A stretch of DNA of 64,000 nt, taken from positions 2,097,644 through 2,161,643 of the forward strand of contig NC_049989.1 in NCBI RefSeq assembly GCF_000003815.2, given 5' to 3'. Under the pieces are notes generated by a model. It was not told the DNA's origin and ran no database searches. It saw only the letters and a list, made by a program, of their open reading frames with translations. This stretch comes from Branchiostoma floridae. Lineage: Eukaryota; Chordata; Leptocardii; Amphioxiformes; Branchiostomatidae. Both the position numbers and the translations under genes were made by a program. How positions within the stretch are numbered: the first letter of the stretch is position 1; every line of letters starts with the position of its first letter. Shown here piece by piece: positions 46,818-57,388 of this stretch.

Positions 46818-46986
46818 TTATAAGGAGAGAAATTTTCCAGGGGAGTTTTGCTACGAGAGAAGTTGGCCGGCCCCGGAGTGGAAACATAAACCTTAACGTG
46901 GACTAACTCCTCGGGCCAATTTCCCTGGATTTTTTCCCCGAATTCTGCGATCCCCGCACCCCCGTAGGAAGGCCTGGTGGAGGCTA
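46818..46986 (-). mobile_element. family C element
   Basis: Reverse orientation: GAGAGAAATTTTCCAGGGGA at one side, CGATCCCCGCACCCCCGTAG and CCTGGTGGAGGCTA at the other. The inner end is truncated. Confidence 0.75.
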
Positions 46987-47111
46987 CCATGCGCCAGTCG
47001 CATAGTCTACGTGCGATGTGCTGAGTGACTTTTTAACCGCAGAAATCTGATAGAAGTTAGATAATGTTTTTCGTCCCAGATGAGGCAATGTCTTCTTTGA
47101 TATGAAACGGC

Positions 47112-47328
47112 CTCCATTCCACTCGACCGCGATCTCTCTGCGACCTAAATAGGATTTGTGTAAGCCTTGACTTCATAATTGGAATGTCGTGCAAAATGTA
47201 AAAGTAGGACGGAAAAGACAACAAAACACACAAAGTGTATCAAGATTCGTTTTTTGTGTCTGTGAAATTCGCTGAACGATCTGTCAATTTGCAGGTTGCA
47301 GCAATGTCGCCGTCCCAGTGGAATGGGG
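47112..47328. mobile_element. family J element
   Basis: CTCCATTCCACTCGACC and CGTCCCAGTGGAATGGG form the outer inverted repeats. Inner motifs are TGCGACCTAAATAGG and AAGATTCGTTTTTTGTG. Confidence 0.75.
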
Positions 47329-47329
47329 G

Positions 47330-48454
47330 ATTTAAACACTGTTGGTAGATACTGTTTTTCGTACTAGATGGTACAAAGCCTTCTTACAATAAAACTCTTC
47401 ACTCACGACTTTTTCACATACTAGTATTTTGATATGTAAAAACGCAATTTCGAAAGACATGGTTTATACGTAACATTAGTTTCCAAACTATTATCACGCC
47501 CACCGACGGCTTCATATTAATGAAATCTTTGATAAGTCTCCAATAAGGGCTTATGTCGTTATGATACGGCGAACCACGTTTTTCATGCGCTTTTAATTCT
47601 CGATGTACACGTAGAGAAGTACACGCGACGAACTTCACCTTGAACCTCCCGATAAGTCTAATTGACGACTTGGCAATCGGAGCCGAAGTTTTTCTTGTCT
47701 TGGCACCACCATTAGGGGGATGAGTTATGGGGACCGCGTTGACGGTTAATCAAGCCCGGTTATTAATGACTGAACTGTGCGACACCGTCCCAAGCGGGGC
47801 TCCTCCGCAAACTCATATGACAACTGTCGCGATTAGTGTCACGGCCTGATGGATATGACGTTGCGCAGACTGGAGCGGCGCCTCCCGTTCGTCAGGCGGC
47901 GTCAGAACTGTCACCTGGTCTTAATTAAACGGTCGGAACCCTTTGATCTATCGCTAACAGCAGGTGAAAAACTCGGGAAACAAAAGTTGCGGGAGAAAGT
48001 TTGGCTGCACGAATTAATCTACGAGCAAATATTTCACATCTTTTGGGAGGGACTATTTTTACCGATGGCTTATGAAATTTTTCGTGCACCAAAATTACGC
48101 TCGCACACACGTTTACTTCAAGCACACTGTCTTGAGACTGGCAAACACCATCAATTGTAGCCCTAGTACAGGATAACAGTGTGTTGTACGCTGAAGAGAC
48201 TGATATTAGACTATCAAAGAACTGTCTGTAGCTTTTACATACATACATATCAAATCTCGTGCACCCCAAGTATGCCTCGGGTGATTTCAATACGGCAATA
48301 TATAGCTAGCAGGACCAAGGAGGTGGCAGGACTATACGCTAGGTGACATATTCGTATTTCTTCCCATAACTGTTGTTAAAAAGTTCTTAAGCTGGGCGAC
48401 TGAGGTTTGACACGTTCCCTTTAAACAGGAGATGGGTCGCTTTAATAGAAAATC
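47330..48454. other. unique intergenic DNA
   Basis: Non-repetitive. The stretch 47640-47820 (TCTAATTGACGACTTGGCAA, GGTTAATCAAGCCCGGTTAT) has balanced composition and homeodomain-like cores, and might be a conserved non-coding element. An open frame at 47849-48160 shows no recognisable domain. Confidence 0.35.
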
Positions 48455-48668
48455 CCCCCCCCCCCGGGGTTTGAAAACGAGTATTTCAGCAGCAGGGTAT
48501 ACACTTGACAGTGGACACCCATTTTACGTCCCTTCCGAAAGACGGGTGCAGCCCCAACTGAGATGGCCTACACAGGATTGAACCAGGGTCTCCCACTTAC
48601 CAACTACATGTGACTGGAACCAGGAGCTCAACTGTGAGGCTGCTACCAGTTGATCTACAGCTAACGTT
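48455..48668 (-). repeat. poly-C tract and family M SINE copy
   Basis: A C run lies near 48457-48469. From 48518 the reverse strand carries a tRNA-like head, B box GGTTCAATCC (complement of 48575-48584) and body GTTGGGGCTGCACCCGTC, TTTCGGAAGGGACG. Confidence 0.8.
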
Positions 48669-49392
48669 ATGTATACAAGGAAGTAAACACCGTCAGAGCA
48701 ATACAATTGCCTAGTAGTATGACGGATGCTGGCGACATGAACGAAGGCGCCTTGGTCAAATCTTACACTGAGTGGAGTACGTCTACAAGCTAATAAACCA
48801 ACGATTTAGCTTCTGAAGACACTTGGCTAAGGTAATTGTTTCCTGTTGTATGTTATCCTTCTTATTTATTTACCGACTACCGGAAGGGCGTCCCCCTTAA
48901 GAATACATGCGTCTTAGAAAACACTGAAATGTTTTGATACGTCTATTTCAGTGTTTGTTTGTTTGACGCATGCGCAAGCAGAGAGGAATGCGGTGACATC
49001 AAAGTAGCTTCGCACCTTCATTCCAAAGAACGATGATAAATGATATCAGTGACAAAAGTGAAATATAAGTACTTTAAGAGGGGAAAGTGTTCAAGGTGGT
49101 TCTAGTTTCACCTTGTCCTCAGTGACCTCTTCACCTTCCACTTTGAACATTTCCCCTTTTTACAGTAAAACCTTGTATGACAGTTTTAACCCCGAACTTA
49201 AAAATAAAACCACTCCATTTTCTCCCCAGTACTGCGAAATGAGATTCCAGCAAACTTTTTTTCCTCTTACAGATCACAGATATCTTTATTGACACAACAA
49301 AGAATTCAACAAAAGTACAGCGACTTTCGTAAGGTCTGCTATAAATATATACATGAACAAACAATGAATTACCTACATCGATACCTATGAAT
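48669..49392. other. intergenic with two small hairpins
   Basis: AAACACTGAAA / TTTCAGTGTTT pair at about 48919-48955. AGGGGAAAGTGTTCAAGG pairs imperfectly with CTTTGAACATTTCCCCT at about 49079-49159. No exon seen. Confidence 0.5.
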
Positions 49393-49394
49393 TA

Positions 49395-49972
49395 CGAGGG
49401 GCGTGCAATTAGTAATGGTCCTGACCCATTTCCCATAGCAGGAGATTAATGAAACTTGGCACAGTTATTAGTCTTTCTCTTCATAGGAATCACCCAGAGT
49501 TATGCATTTCTCCCATCGTTTGATGCAGCTCTGGACACCGATTTTGTAGGACACCCCAGGTTGGTCCTCCAACTGATGCCTCATCAATGGCACAAGAGGG
49601 ACGACCAGGTCTGGGAGCTGTTTCCACAGACTTCCAGCCACGTTTGAATTCAGGATGCCAGCGTTTTACAAGGTCATATGATGGGGCATCATCACCATAA
49701 GTTTCATTTATTTCATCAAAAGTCTTCTTTGGTGTGCGTCCTTTCAAATACAAAAACCGGATCACTGCGCGACACTCAACTGGTTCCATTTCACACCTGG
49801 TCCATTTCGCACCTGACTAAGTTCAAACACCAGTAAATCAGAAACCACAATTAGTTCAGAGCTGTCTTTTGCAACATAACCCATAGAGATATGAATTATT
49901 ACACATACAAAATTTCATTTAGATCAGACAACTGGAAGTGAGTCAGGACCATTACTTATTGCACGCCCCTCG
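49395..49972 (-). mobile_element. internally deleted mariner-type transposon
   Basis: Ends CGAGGGGCGTGCAATTAGTA and its near-complement at 49948-49972 are inverted repeats of at least 30 bp. TA lies on both sides (49393-49394 and 49973-49974), as in the Tc1/mariner group. At 578 bp it is less than half a full-length mariner. It holds the two ends of a transposase gene. Confidence 0.92.
49468..49789 (-). pseudogene. broken mariner transposase: N-terminus joined to C-terminus
   Basis: The reverse strand from ATG at 49789 reads as the N-terminal helix-turn-helix region of a mariner transposase: VECRAVIRFLYLKGRTPKK, a DDAPSYDLVKRW phrase and ETAPRPGRPSCAIDEAS. The DDD catalytic core is missing. 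Near the other end a different frame gives CIKRWEKCITLGDSYEEKD and a stop (49468-49470), the usual transposase C-terminus. So there is one large internal deletion with a frame change, and no active enzyme can be made. Confidence 0.88.
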
Positions 49973-49974
49973 TA

Positions 49975-50325
49975 TATCTATATCAACATGTTGAGTCTAG
50001 AGTATCATCTACATGTATTTTACAATGAATTGGATGTGAGAAGCAAAAGGAAAACGTAGCCTGCTTTTCTATTTTGTCCCTTTTATCAGGAGCGCTCTTG
50101 ACCCATTAAACGAACAGTGTGTGCGTGTGACTGCAGGTCACCACAGCGGTGCCGACAAGTGCTTCCGAACGGCCCCGTACTACAGTACAGCTTCAAAGGC
50201 TGTCGGTGTGGAGTGGGCACTCGGGCGGGCTGGAGGGGCTGGGAACGGGCCTGTCGAGTAAGGGGAGTCTGGTAAACACGGTCAGAACGGGACATACTCG
50301 CTGTCTCTCTCTCCCTGCCCCCTCT
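49975..50325. other. no recognisable feature
   Basis: Intergenic sequence without an exon or a family match. Confidence 0.4.
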
Positions 50326-50500
50326 CGTGTACGTGTACGTACGCGCGCATGTTCATGTGTGTAGTGTGTGTGCGTGTGCTGATGTGTGTTTTGTGTGTAG
50401 TGTGCGGTGTGTGTGTATGTGCACGTATGTGTGTGTGTGTGTGTGTATGTGTGTGTGTGTTGATATGTGTGTTTGTGTGTGTGTGTTGATATATGTACGT
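50326..50500. repeat. TG microsatellite, imperfect
   Basis: TGTG runs with interspersed TATG, GTGC and TTGA; purest at about 50427-50460. Confidence 0.9.
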
Positions 50501-50806
50501 GTAGTTTTAGATTTTTTTACGCGCTTTCGTGAGGAGAAGATCACTTTAGACTCAATGATAGTCATGGAGTATATGGAGCACTCCACCACTACGCAATTAA
50601 ATCACGATTATTCCATTATGTCGGTTTAATGGCAAGGGAAAGTGTTTCTATTCATCAGAGGTAGAGCCTGGGACGAGGCTATTAGGCGCTGGCCACCAAG
50701 CGTACAAAGTTAAATGGAAAAGTTAATTGCACAAGTAAAAGTTACAATTATCGCAGGTACAATGTAGGGCAAAGTATTATACATTGTATAAGGCAATTGG
50801 CTATGA

Positions 50807-50919
50807 ATTGAAACATAAATCTAAGCATGGACTGACTCCCCCGGCAAATTTCCCGATTTTTTTGACCGAATTCTACGATGATCCCCGCACCCCCGTAGGA
50901 AGGCCTGATGGACGCTAGT
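50807..50919 (-). mobile_element. family C fragment
   Basis: AACATAAATCTAAGCATGGA, CCGATGATCC-like sequence and CGCACCCCCGTAGGAAGGCC, then a GGACGCTAG end, in reverse orientation. The far half is missing. Confidence 0.7.
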
Positions 50920-50928
50920 CCGGTGCGT

Positions 50929-51690
50929 CCTCCAGGGTACCGCACATGCAGTCCCTCCAATAGAGTTAGCCGTCAATTTTGCAACCTGGCATATTATTCC
51001 GTCAATTTAACCAATTTCTACTATTTTTCCATCAGGTTCTGGTTTTGTTTTTTGTTTCCTGTTTGTATGGGTGACATCGGGTAGAAGAGAGTTGTCCCGT
51101 GTACCCTCCAGGGTACCGTACCTGTAGCCAGGCCAAATATACGGAACAGTACGCCAGAGTTAGCCGATACAGTTTCCAACCTGGCATATCCTTCCGTCAA
51201 TTTAGCCAATTTCTAATATTTTCCATCTGCCTATGTAGTCTGGGTAGAGACTGTGGGGTTTTGTTTTGTTTTTCTTTCCTGTTCGTACGGGGGACGTCGT
51301 GTAGAGTTGTCCTGGAGTCCTCCAGGGTACCGCACCTGTAGCCAGGCCAAATATACGGAACAGTACACAAGAGGAGTTAGCCGGTAGTCTCCGTCAATTT
51401 AGCCGATTTCTTATATTTTTCCATCAGGTTCTGGTTTTGTTTTTATGTTTCCTGTCAGTACGGGTGACGTCGTGTAGAGTTGTCCTCCAGGGTGCCGCAC
51501 CTGTAGCCACCCAGTGGAGTTAGCCGACCATTTTGCAACCTGGCATATTTATGATATTATTCCGTCAATTTCTACTATTTTTCCATCAGGTTCTGGTCTT
51601 GTTTTTAGTTTCCTGTTCGTACGTGTGACGTCGTGCAGAGCTGTCCCGTGCGTCCTCCAGGGTGCCGCACCTGTAGCCCAGTCCGCCGGG
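50929..51690. repeat. tandem array, 165-214 bp unit, five copies
   Basis: CCTCCAGGGT begins units at 50929, 51105, 51319, 51484 and 51654 (spacing 176, 214, 165, 170). Each holds GCACCTGTAGCC-like sequence, GAGTTAGCCG, TTCCGTCAATTT and CCATCAGGTTCTGGTTTTG. The third interval has an extra TGTAGTCTGGGTAGAGACTG. Confidence 0.9.
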
Positions 51691-52704
51691 AGGCAGGTAT
51701 ACATTGCACACAACACACCCCTGGCGCCACCGCTCATCACTTATCGTCCCCAGTCACCCTCCTGATTCATTCGCGCCAAGCCGTGCCGCATCGCTGGGGA
51801 CCCGCTCCGCAGACAGATCGCGGCTCCTCTCTCCTCTCTTTTCTATACACGACAAATACGCACTTGTCTGACAGGACAATGATTTAAAACGCGCGTGAAG
51901 CATTAGCGAGATTCGTATGAAATGATGAATACGCGTCCCCTGGAGGCGCGCCTACGCCAAACATCCTTCAAACGGCACAGAGAGGAATCGTGTATACCTT
52001 TCTGCAATTCCTTTTGTATACGGCATTCGCAGGGACGACTAAAACCGGCCCTGTAGCGCCCGGAAGTCTGGCCGCGGCATGAAATGACACTCTAGTTAAG
52101 ATTTACCGCGACACTTACTGCAGATTTTGATACCTACGTGAAGGGCTCTCGTGAGGCGCTCGTAGAGAGAGCCGAGAGGTGCTCCGCCGTTGGAGAGATG
52201 GCGAGGGGCGATGGTGGTGATAACGGGCGGTCTCACAGGGGCTGTTCACTCCGGACAGACTGGCGCGCGCCATCCGGACAAATTGAAGCGAACGTTTCCG
52301 CACCAGAAGTAGCGCTACGCTATCACAGGTGGTCCACCTGCCCCTTACCACACCTTTACCTGAGGGGGCAAACCGCTGGAACGAGCGGTTCCTATCGTTT
52401 GGAACACCTGCGGTGCTCGCGCGTACCTGGGGGGAAAGGATGGAGGTTACGTCGCCATTCGGCTATGGCGCATTGAGCAGTTTGTCCGCACGGGACGTTA
52501 CCCTGTCTGGGAGCAGGGTTATTGTACAGCATGGCAGCAGGCGAAATTAAAAGCGTAAACATTATGATGTGAGGAGCGCTGGGCCGTGGATGGGCCAGAG
52601 GTAATTACTCGCAAGGCCCTGAAGTCTGGCGCATTTTGTTGATACATAAGAAAGTAATGCAAAACAAGGAATCACGACCAAACGTTGCAATTTGAGTGTA
52701 CGCG
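51691..52704. other. CpG-rich intergenic DNA
   Basis: GC-rich from about 52030 to 52560 with no recognisable protein. Possibly regulatory; no stronger statement is justified. Confidence 0.35.
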
Positions 52705-52705
52705 C

Positions 52706-52892
52706 TCTTCAAGCAGAGGTTAGGCTCCGGCTGTATTTAAACGTTTTATAGGCGTTTTTATCGGGCTTTTTGCTTTGTACTGAAATCTTGATGAGGCCTG
52801 GAGACATCAGGATTTCAGTACAAAATAGTAAACCTGATAAAAACGCCTAAAAGCGTCAAAATAGTCGGAGCCTAGCCTCTGCTTGGAGAGTA
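52706..52892. mobile_element. family A element with 11-bp direct repeat
   Basis: TCTTCAAGCAGAGGTTAGGC and GCCTCTGCTTGGAGAG enclose arms that pair almost to the centre (TACTGAAATCTTGATG against CATCAGGATTTCAGTA). AGTGTACGCGC lies on both sides (52695-52705 and 52893-52903), probably a long target duplication. Confidence 0.88.
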
Positions 52893-52903
52893 AGTGTACG
52901 CGC

Positions 52904-53924
52904 AAATGTATGACAAGAACAGACAACAGTACTACACTTAGTATCAAGTCAATGACTTTGAAATAACGTTTTCAATGATAAGCTCAGGCGATATATGGAT
53001 ATTTGCTCCATACGAACGATGTCAGTTATCAGTATTTCGTGTTGTAATTAGGAAAAGTAATTAGGAAGGGGCGGATCAGAAAAGGTGGTAGTGTGATGGA
53101 GGATGCAGAAACTTTCTCCTCCCCTAATGACGCATTCTGGTCCGTCCCTAAGGAGGGGGTATAGCTTTGACATAACAGGTATAATGAATTTAAGTATCAA
53201 AATTGTTTCATAATTGTTTTACTTGACTGGGAAAGAAAGGCATATTGTAGTGTACAATGTAATTTTTTCAATCTCGAGCTCTCTGACAAGACCAGGTAAG
53301 ACAGACTGTTGTGGTTATACTGATCGAGGGTGTGCATGCTCTTTTCCGTAAGGCGTAGGCAAGCTTTTTAAATTTGCCGTAATTCGTAGGGAATTTATTT
53401 TATTTTACGTAATTCATAGTGGGATGAAGCGTAAAGCGTTGGTAGCCTTCGTGAATTGAACGTAAAGCGTAGTCAGCCATCTCGAATTTACCGTCAATGG
53501 TTGTTATGTCCCCCCATGCTGACCCTCCTGATCGTGATTTATCCCTGACCAGAGGATACACAATACCCTGACATGTAAAAGTACCAAATAGTCCCATAGC
53601 CTTTCTGAAGTCGTAGGTGCAGTGGGGTGTTATCCACTGCATCTAGCAGTATTGAATAAAGACCTTTATTGCACGTTTTTGCTTTCTAACAAGCTAAGTA
53701 CAGGTCAATGTGAATAGGATACATCTCCTAGTGATTCTAAGTACAATCTGTGAAAACTGTGATACATGACTGGAACTACAAAGTCTAAAGTATACTAGTA
53801 CTACTACTAGTATGTACAGGCTCAACTTCTTCTCGCTTCTTAATACAGTCGTACATGTAGTTGCAGGTGGAGTTTAGAATACATGGTTTGTCTAATTGCA
53901 CTAGAAATGTAATTTTTTTATTAT
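52904..53924. other. intergenic with a decayed repeat frame at 53340-53642
   Basis: On the reverse strand, GKFEMADYALRS in an 80-codon frame (53400-53642) is echoed after a stop by YGKFKKLAYALRK in the same frame. At DNA level this is a repeated TACGCTTTACG-type phrase. It looks like an old repeat rather than a gene. Confidence 0.4.
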
Positions 53925-54110
53925 TGGAAGGTGGAGCCCTTCCCCCTCCTCCCGCCTCAGGTTACCTCCCCAACCGAAGTTGGGTACCCGATTTTCTACA
54001 CCTGGGTGGCGTGAGGAAAGTCGTGTCAAGTGAATTTCCCAAGGACACAACAACATTCAGTCTGAAACAACCGCAATCGAACACCTGACCTCTTGATTTT
54101 GTGTCCACCA
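53925..54110 (-). repeat. family V SINE fragment
   Basis: The reverse strand reads TGTCCTTGGGAAATTCACTT, GACACGACTTTCCTCACGC, CACCCAGGTGTAG and AAATCGGGTACCCAACTTCG, the central domain shared with the copy at 60781-61070. Confidence 0.7.
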
Positions 54111-54111
54111 G

Positions 54112-54305
54112 TAATCTCCAAGCAGATCTCTCGGTAGCATAAGATATAACATGTAGTACATAAAATGTATTATCACAAGCTGGCAGAGGAGTGAAGCAAG
54201 CCTAGGAGTGTGTATGCTACCGGTGCCCGTTTGACTCCATTTGGCCGGCTAGCTTATCTGGCTTTGATACTACCTTATGGCACCGTAGGATCTGCTTGGA
54301 GATTA
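54112..54305. mobile_element. family B element
   Basis: Ends TAATCTCCAAGCAGATC and GATCTGCTTGGAGATTA, with inner inverted segments CGGTAGCATAAGAT and a TACCTTATGGCACCG-like complement. 194 bp. No target duplication is visible. Confidence 0.8.
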
Positions 54306-54445
54306 ACCTTTTATCTCCCCAAACGAATACCCATTTTTACACCTGGGTGGAGTGAGGAAAGTTGTGTCAAGTGCGTTTCCCAAAGACACAACAACACTCA
54401 ACCAACACCTAACTTCCCGATCTCGCGCTCACTAGCCGAGTAAAC
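54306..54445 (-). repeat. family V SINE fragment
   Basis: ATACCCATTTTTACACCTGG and GTGGAGTGAGGAAAG repeat the central domain of the preceding copy on the other side of the family B element. Confidence 0.65.
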
Positions 54446-54849
54446 CTGTCATTCGATGCCACAAAATGTGTGAAAAGCTCGACAATTACATTTGAACTCC
54501 TAAAAGCGGTTTTAAGTCCCCACAGGAGCTGCTACAGACCACGGGGGACCGGAAAGATGACTACCAAATGCGGGAGGGCCCGCAAAGAACACGAGATTTG
54601 ACAGGTACGTATTTGCCACGAAAGACTGGTTCTTATATGTGTTAATGGTAATATGTTCCCACGGGGCGCGGGTAACAGCCCTTTAACCGCCCCTGATTTC
54701 TGTTATCTCACGGGTGACAACAATCCAGGTGACACCAGGGCCACTTATCCTGCGCACTCAGCACGCCTGCTTCTGGACAAGAACTTGGGGGTAGTCTCGA
54801 ATTCTGCTCGAGGGCTAGGGTTGTATACTCTCTACCACCAGACTCCTTG
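54446..54849. other. no recognisable feature
   Basis: Intergenic sequence without an exon or a family match. Confidence 0.4.
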
Positions 54850-54864
54850 GGTTGGACTTCACCC

Positions 54865-54973
54865 TAATCTCTAAGCAGATCCTACGGTAGACATGCACAC
54901 TCCTAGGCTAGCTTAACTCCTTTGTCAGCTTTTGATAACATCTTACGCTACCGTAGGTTCTACTTGGAGATTA
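54865..54973. mobile_element. short family B element inside a family M SINE
   Basis: Ends TAATCTCTAAGCAGATCC and TTGGAGATTA; 109 bp. CTTCACCC flanks it (54857-54864 and 54974-54981). Removing it joins GGTTGGACTTCACCC to GTCCTTTGGAAGGAACG, the family M body. Confidence 0.85.
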
Positions 54974-55082
54974 CTTCACCCGTCCTTTGGAAGGAACGTA
55001 AAGTGGGGGTAGGGGGTCCTGTATTTCAGCAACATACGAAGCCTGGTAGAGATTAGAAAAATGGTCCGAACTGGCCAAATGC

Positions 55083-55145
55083 GCGCTTGTGTGTGCGTGC
55101 GTGTGTGCGTGCGTGCGCGCGCGTGTGTTTGTGTGTGTCTGTCTG
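55083..55145. repeat. GTGC/GTGT microsatellite
   Basis: Alternating GTGTGTGCGTGC with GCGCGCG inside, a purine-pyrimidine alternation that could adopt Z-DNA. Confidence 0.8.
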
Positions 55146-55905
55146 TGTTTCCGGATATTTGTATTTCATTATAACTTAAGAATGGCGCCGCGGGATGGAC
55201 TGTGAGCTGTGCTTTTATTAAACGTCAGTTCATTCACTACAGTTAGATGAACAAGAAGAAAACCCAGAAGAAGACAGCAGTGTTCTGCTTGTCTGAGTTT
55301 TGGGGCGATAACTCAACATGACAGGAAAATAGGCGCACAACGCCGTGACAAATGTGGACGATAACCGTGACAGGCGAGAGACAAAAGTTGAAAAGTTACA
55401 TTAGCTCAGCGAGGGGATTTAAAATCATGTCGAGGAAGCAGACCTTTGACTTGTACACGCCAAGCATGAAGGATAGCTCGCACACGTCCATGTGTGAGGG
55501 GCTCGCTAAGTGACCAGACACACGCAAACCACGCGGTCGTATTAAACATTTACACCTTTTGTTGTGCGGAGCTCCGGCGTCAGGAGTGCGCCAGGCCACA
55601 CTGGATTGATTACTAGTACATGGTCACATCCGCGGGCGCAAATATTTTCATGCGTTTAAAAAAAGATGACTTTGCGAGCATGATGTAAATCTTACAAATA
55701 ACATGCAAAATAAGCAAATATATGATGTAGATTGCCAAAAACATCGAAAAAATGATGACAATATCGTAGAATGTTAAAGTCAACTCTAAGACGATGTAAA
55801 AACATACATTTACAATTGTTTAGTATACCAAAGTAATTGTTCTGTGTCTTAAGTCATTTGACCATTCAATCATGCCCACCTAGATGGCAATTTTTAAAAC
55901 TTTTT
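55146..55905. other. no recognisable feature
   Basis: Intergenic. Phrases such as AAATTGCCAAAAACATCG near 55730 vary around a loose motif but form no clear array. Confidence 0.4.
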
Positions 55906-56885
55906 TTTTTCGCACGCTCGCGTCACTTGTGTGGTTCCCAGAGGACGTCATCCATGCAATCGAATCGGTATGGCCTTCTAGCGGCGCAGTATGACGTATG
56001 AACTATGAAGGCTCTAGTCTCTGTCAGACTGACTACGCTGGCTATTACAGGGAGAAAAATTTGTCGGGGGAGTTTTGCCACCAGAGGAGTTGGTCGAAAT
56101 GATGAACCTAAGTGTGGACTAACTTCCCTGGCCAATTTCCAGGGGTTTTTTTGGCCAAATTCTACGTTCCCCACACCCACGTAGGAAGGCCTGGTGGAGG
56201 CTATGAAGGTTCAACGTAGATTTCATGACAATAATAAAGGAGATTTTTAAGACTTTTTCTTCGCACGCTCGCATCAGCTTTGGTAAGCCGGCGGGTGTCA
56301 TCCATATAAAAGAATTAGTATGGCCTTGTAGCGGCGCAGTATGACGTAAGGAGGAAGGAAAGGTGCCCATATAGATTTCATAATAATGGCAATTGGGGTG
56401 TTAGAATAGAATTTAAAAAATCTAAAACTTCTTTCTTCACACGCTCGCATCAGCTTTGGTGTGCCCAGTGTCTTCCATATAAAAGAATTAGTATGGCCTT
56501 GTAGCGGCGCAGTATGACGTAAGGAGGAAGGAAAGGTGCCCATATAGATTCCACAATAAAGACAATTGTTTTTTTAAATAAAATGAAAAATTCTAAAACT
56601 TCTTTCTTCACACGCTCGCATCACTTTTGTGGTGCCCAGAGGACGTCATCTATATAATGGGATCAGGTTGGCGTAGTATGACGTATGGAGGAAGGACAGG
56701 TGGTATTATAGATTTCATAATAAAGGCAACTGGGGGTGTTAATTATGAATTAAAAACAAAATTCAAAAACTTTTTCTTCGTTTTCTTCGCACGCTCGCAT
56801 CGGCTTTGGTGTGCCCATAAGACACCATCCATATAATGGAATCAGTTTGGCGCAATATGACGTATGGAGGAAGGACAGGTGCCCG
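55906..56885. repeat. tandem array, about 153-179 bp unit, five copies
   Basis: CACGCTCGC marks units at 55913, 56264, 56440, 56611 and 56790. Each has a TCATCCATATAA-like phrase, TATGGCCTTGTAGCGGCGCA and GTATGACGTA with GGAGGAAGG. The first unit is lengthened by a family C insertion (56014-56203); without it the unit is 153 bp. Confidence 0.92.
56014..56203 (-). mobile_element. family C element inserted in a tandem array
   Basis: A 190-bp copy in reverse orientation, from TAGTCTCTGTCAGACTGAC to GGCCTGGTGGAGGCTA. TGAAGGCT (56006-56013) and TGAAGGTT (56204-56211) are an 8-bp duplication with one change, supporting hAT-type transposition. Confidence 0.85.
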
Positions 56886-57192
56886 CTGAACTCTTAACAA
56901 GTGGCACGAAAGGAAGAGGCATCGCCGGGATGGGTCCCCGGGGTCCTGTTAGGCCTTTTCTCTGAAGTGTGAAGAAAACCATGCGCCCGGTGTGACAGTC
57001 TTTGAAGAAAGCGCCAAGCCGATAATTACCAGCGTGGCCTTTTGAATATGGAAACCGTTAGTGTATCCCTGGGGACGAGACGTAGCTCGTTCCCAGCAGA
57101 CTAAACCGTCACGAGTTATACTTATTAGTAGTAATATTACCGTGTCCTTTCCGAGGCAGGTCCCACGGGTTCAGAGATCTGTAGTGAAGAAG
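56886..57192. other. no recognisable feature
   Basis: Short unique stretch containing GCCGATAATTACCAGCGTGG; no exon seen. Confidence 0.4.
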
Positions 57193-57388
57193 TAGCCTCT
57201 ACCAGGCTCCACAGGCGGCTGAAAAATAGTAGAAATTGGCCAAATAAGACAGAAAACATGCAAGAAGGGAGAGATGACCGAGAAGTACAGTTTGCGACCC
57301 AAGCCCGGGCCGGCCAACACTCCTAGGCTTTTATTCCTAATTTAGCCAAAGTCCCCTATTCGGCCAGGCGGGAGTCTGGTAGAGACTA
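57193..57388. mobile_element. family D element
   Basis: Ends TAGCCTCTACCAGGCTCCAC and GCGGGAGTCTGGTAGAGACTA. The body matches 46176-46379 in the opposite orientation. GATCTGTAGTGAA occurs on both sides (from about 57176 and 57397), but not exactly at the ends. Confidence 0.82.

Noticed and set aside
47849-48160. 103-codon forward open frame
   Set aside because: No domain, no splice or expression evidence, no homology I recognise.
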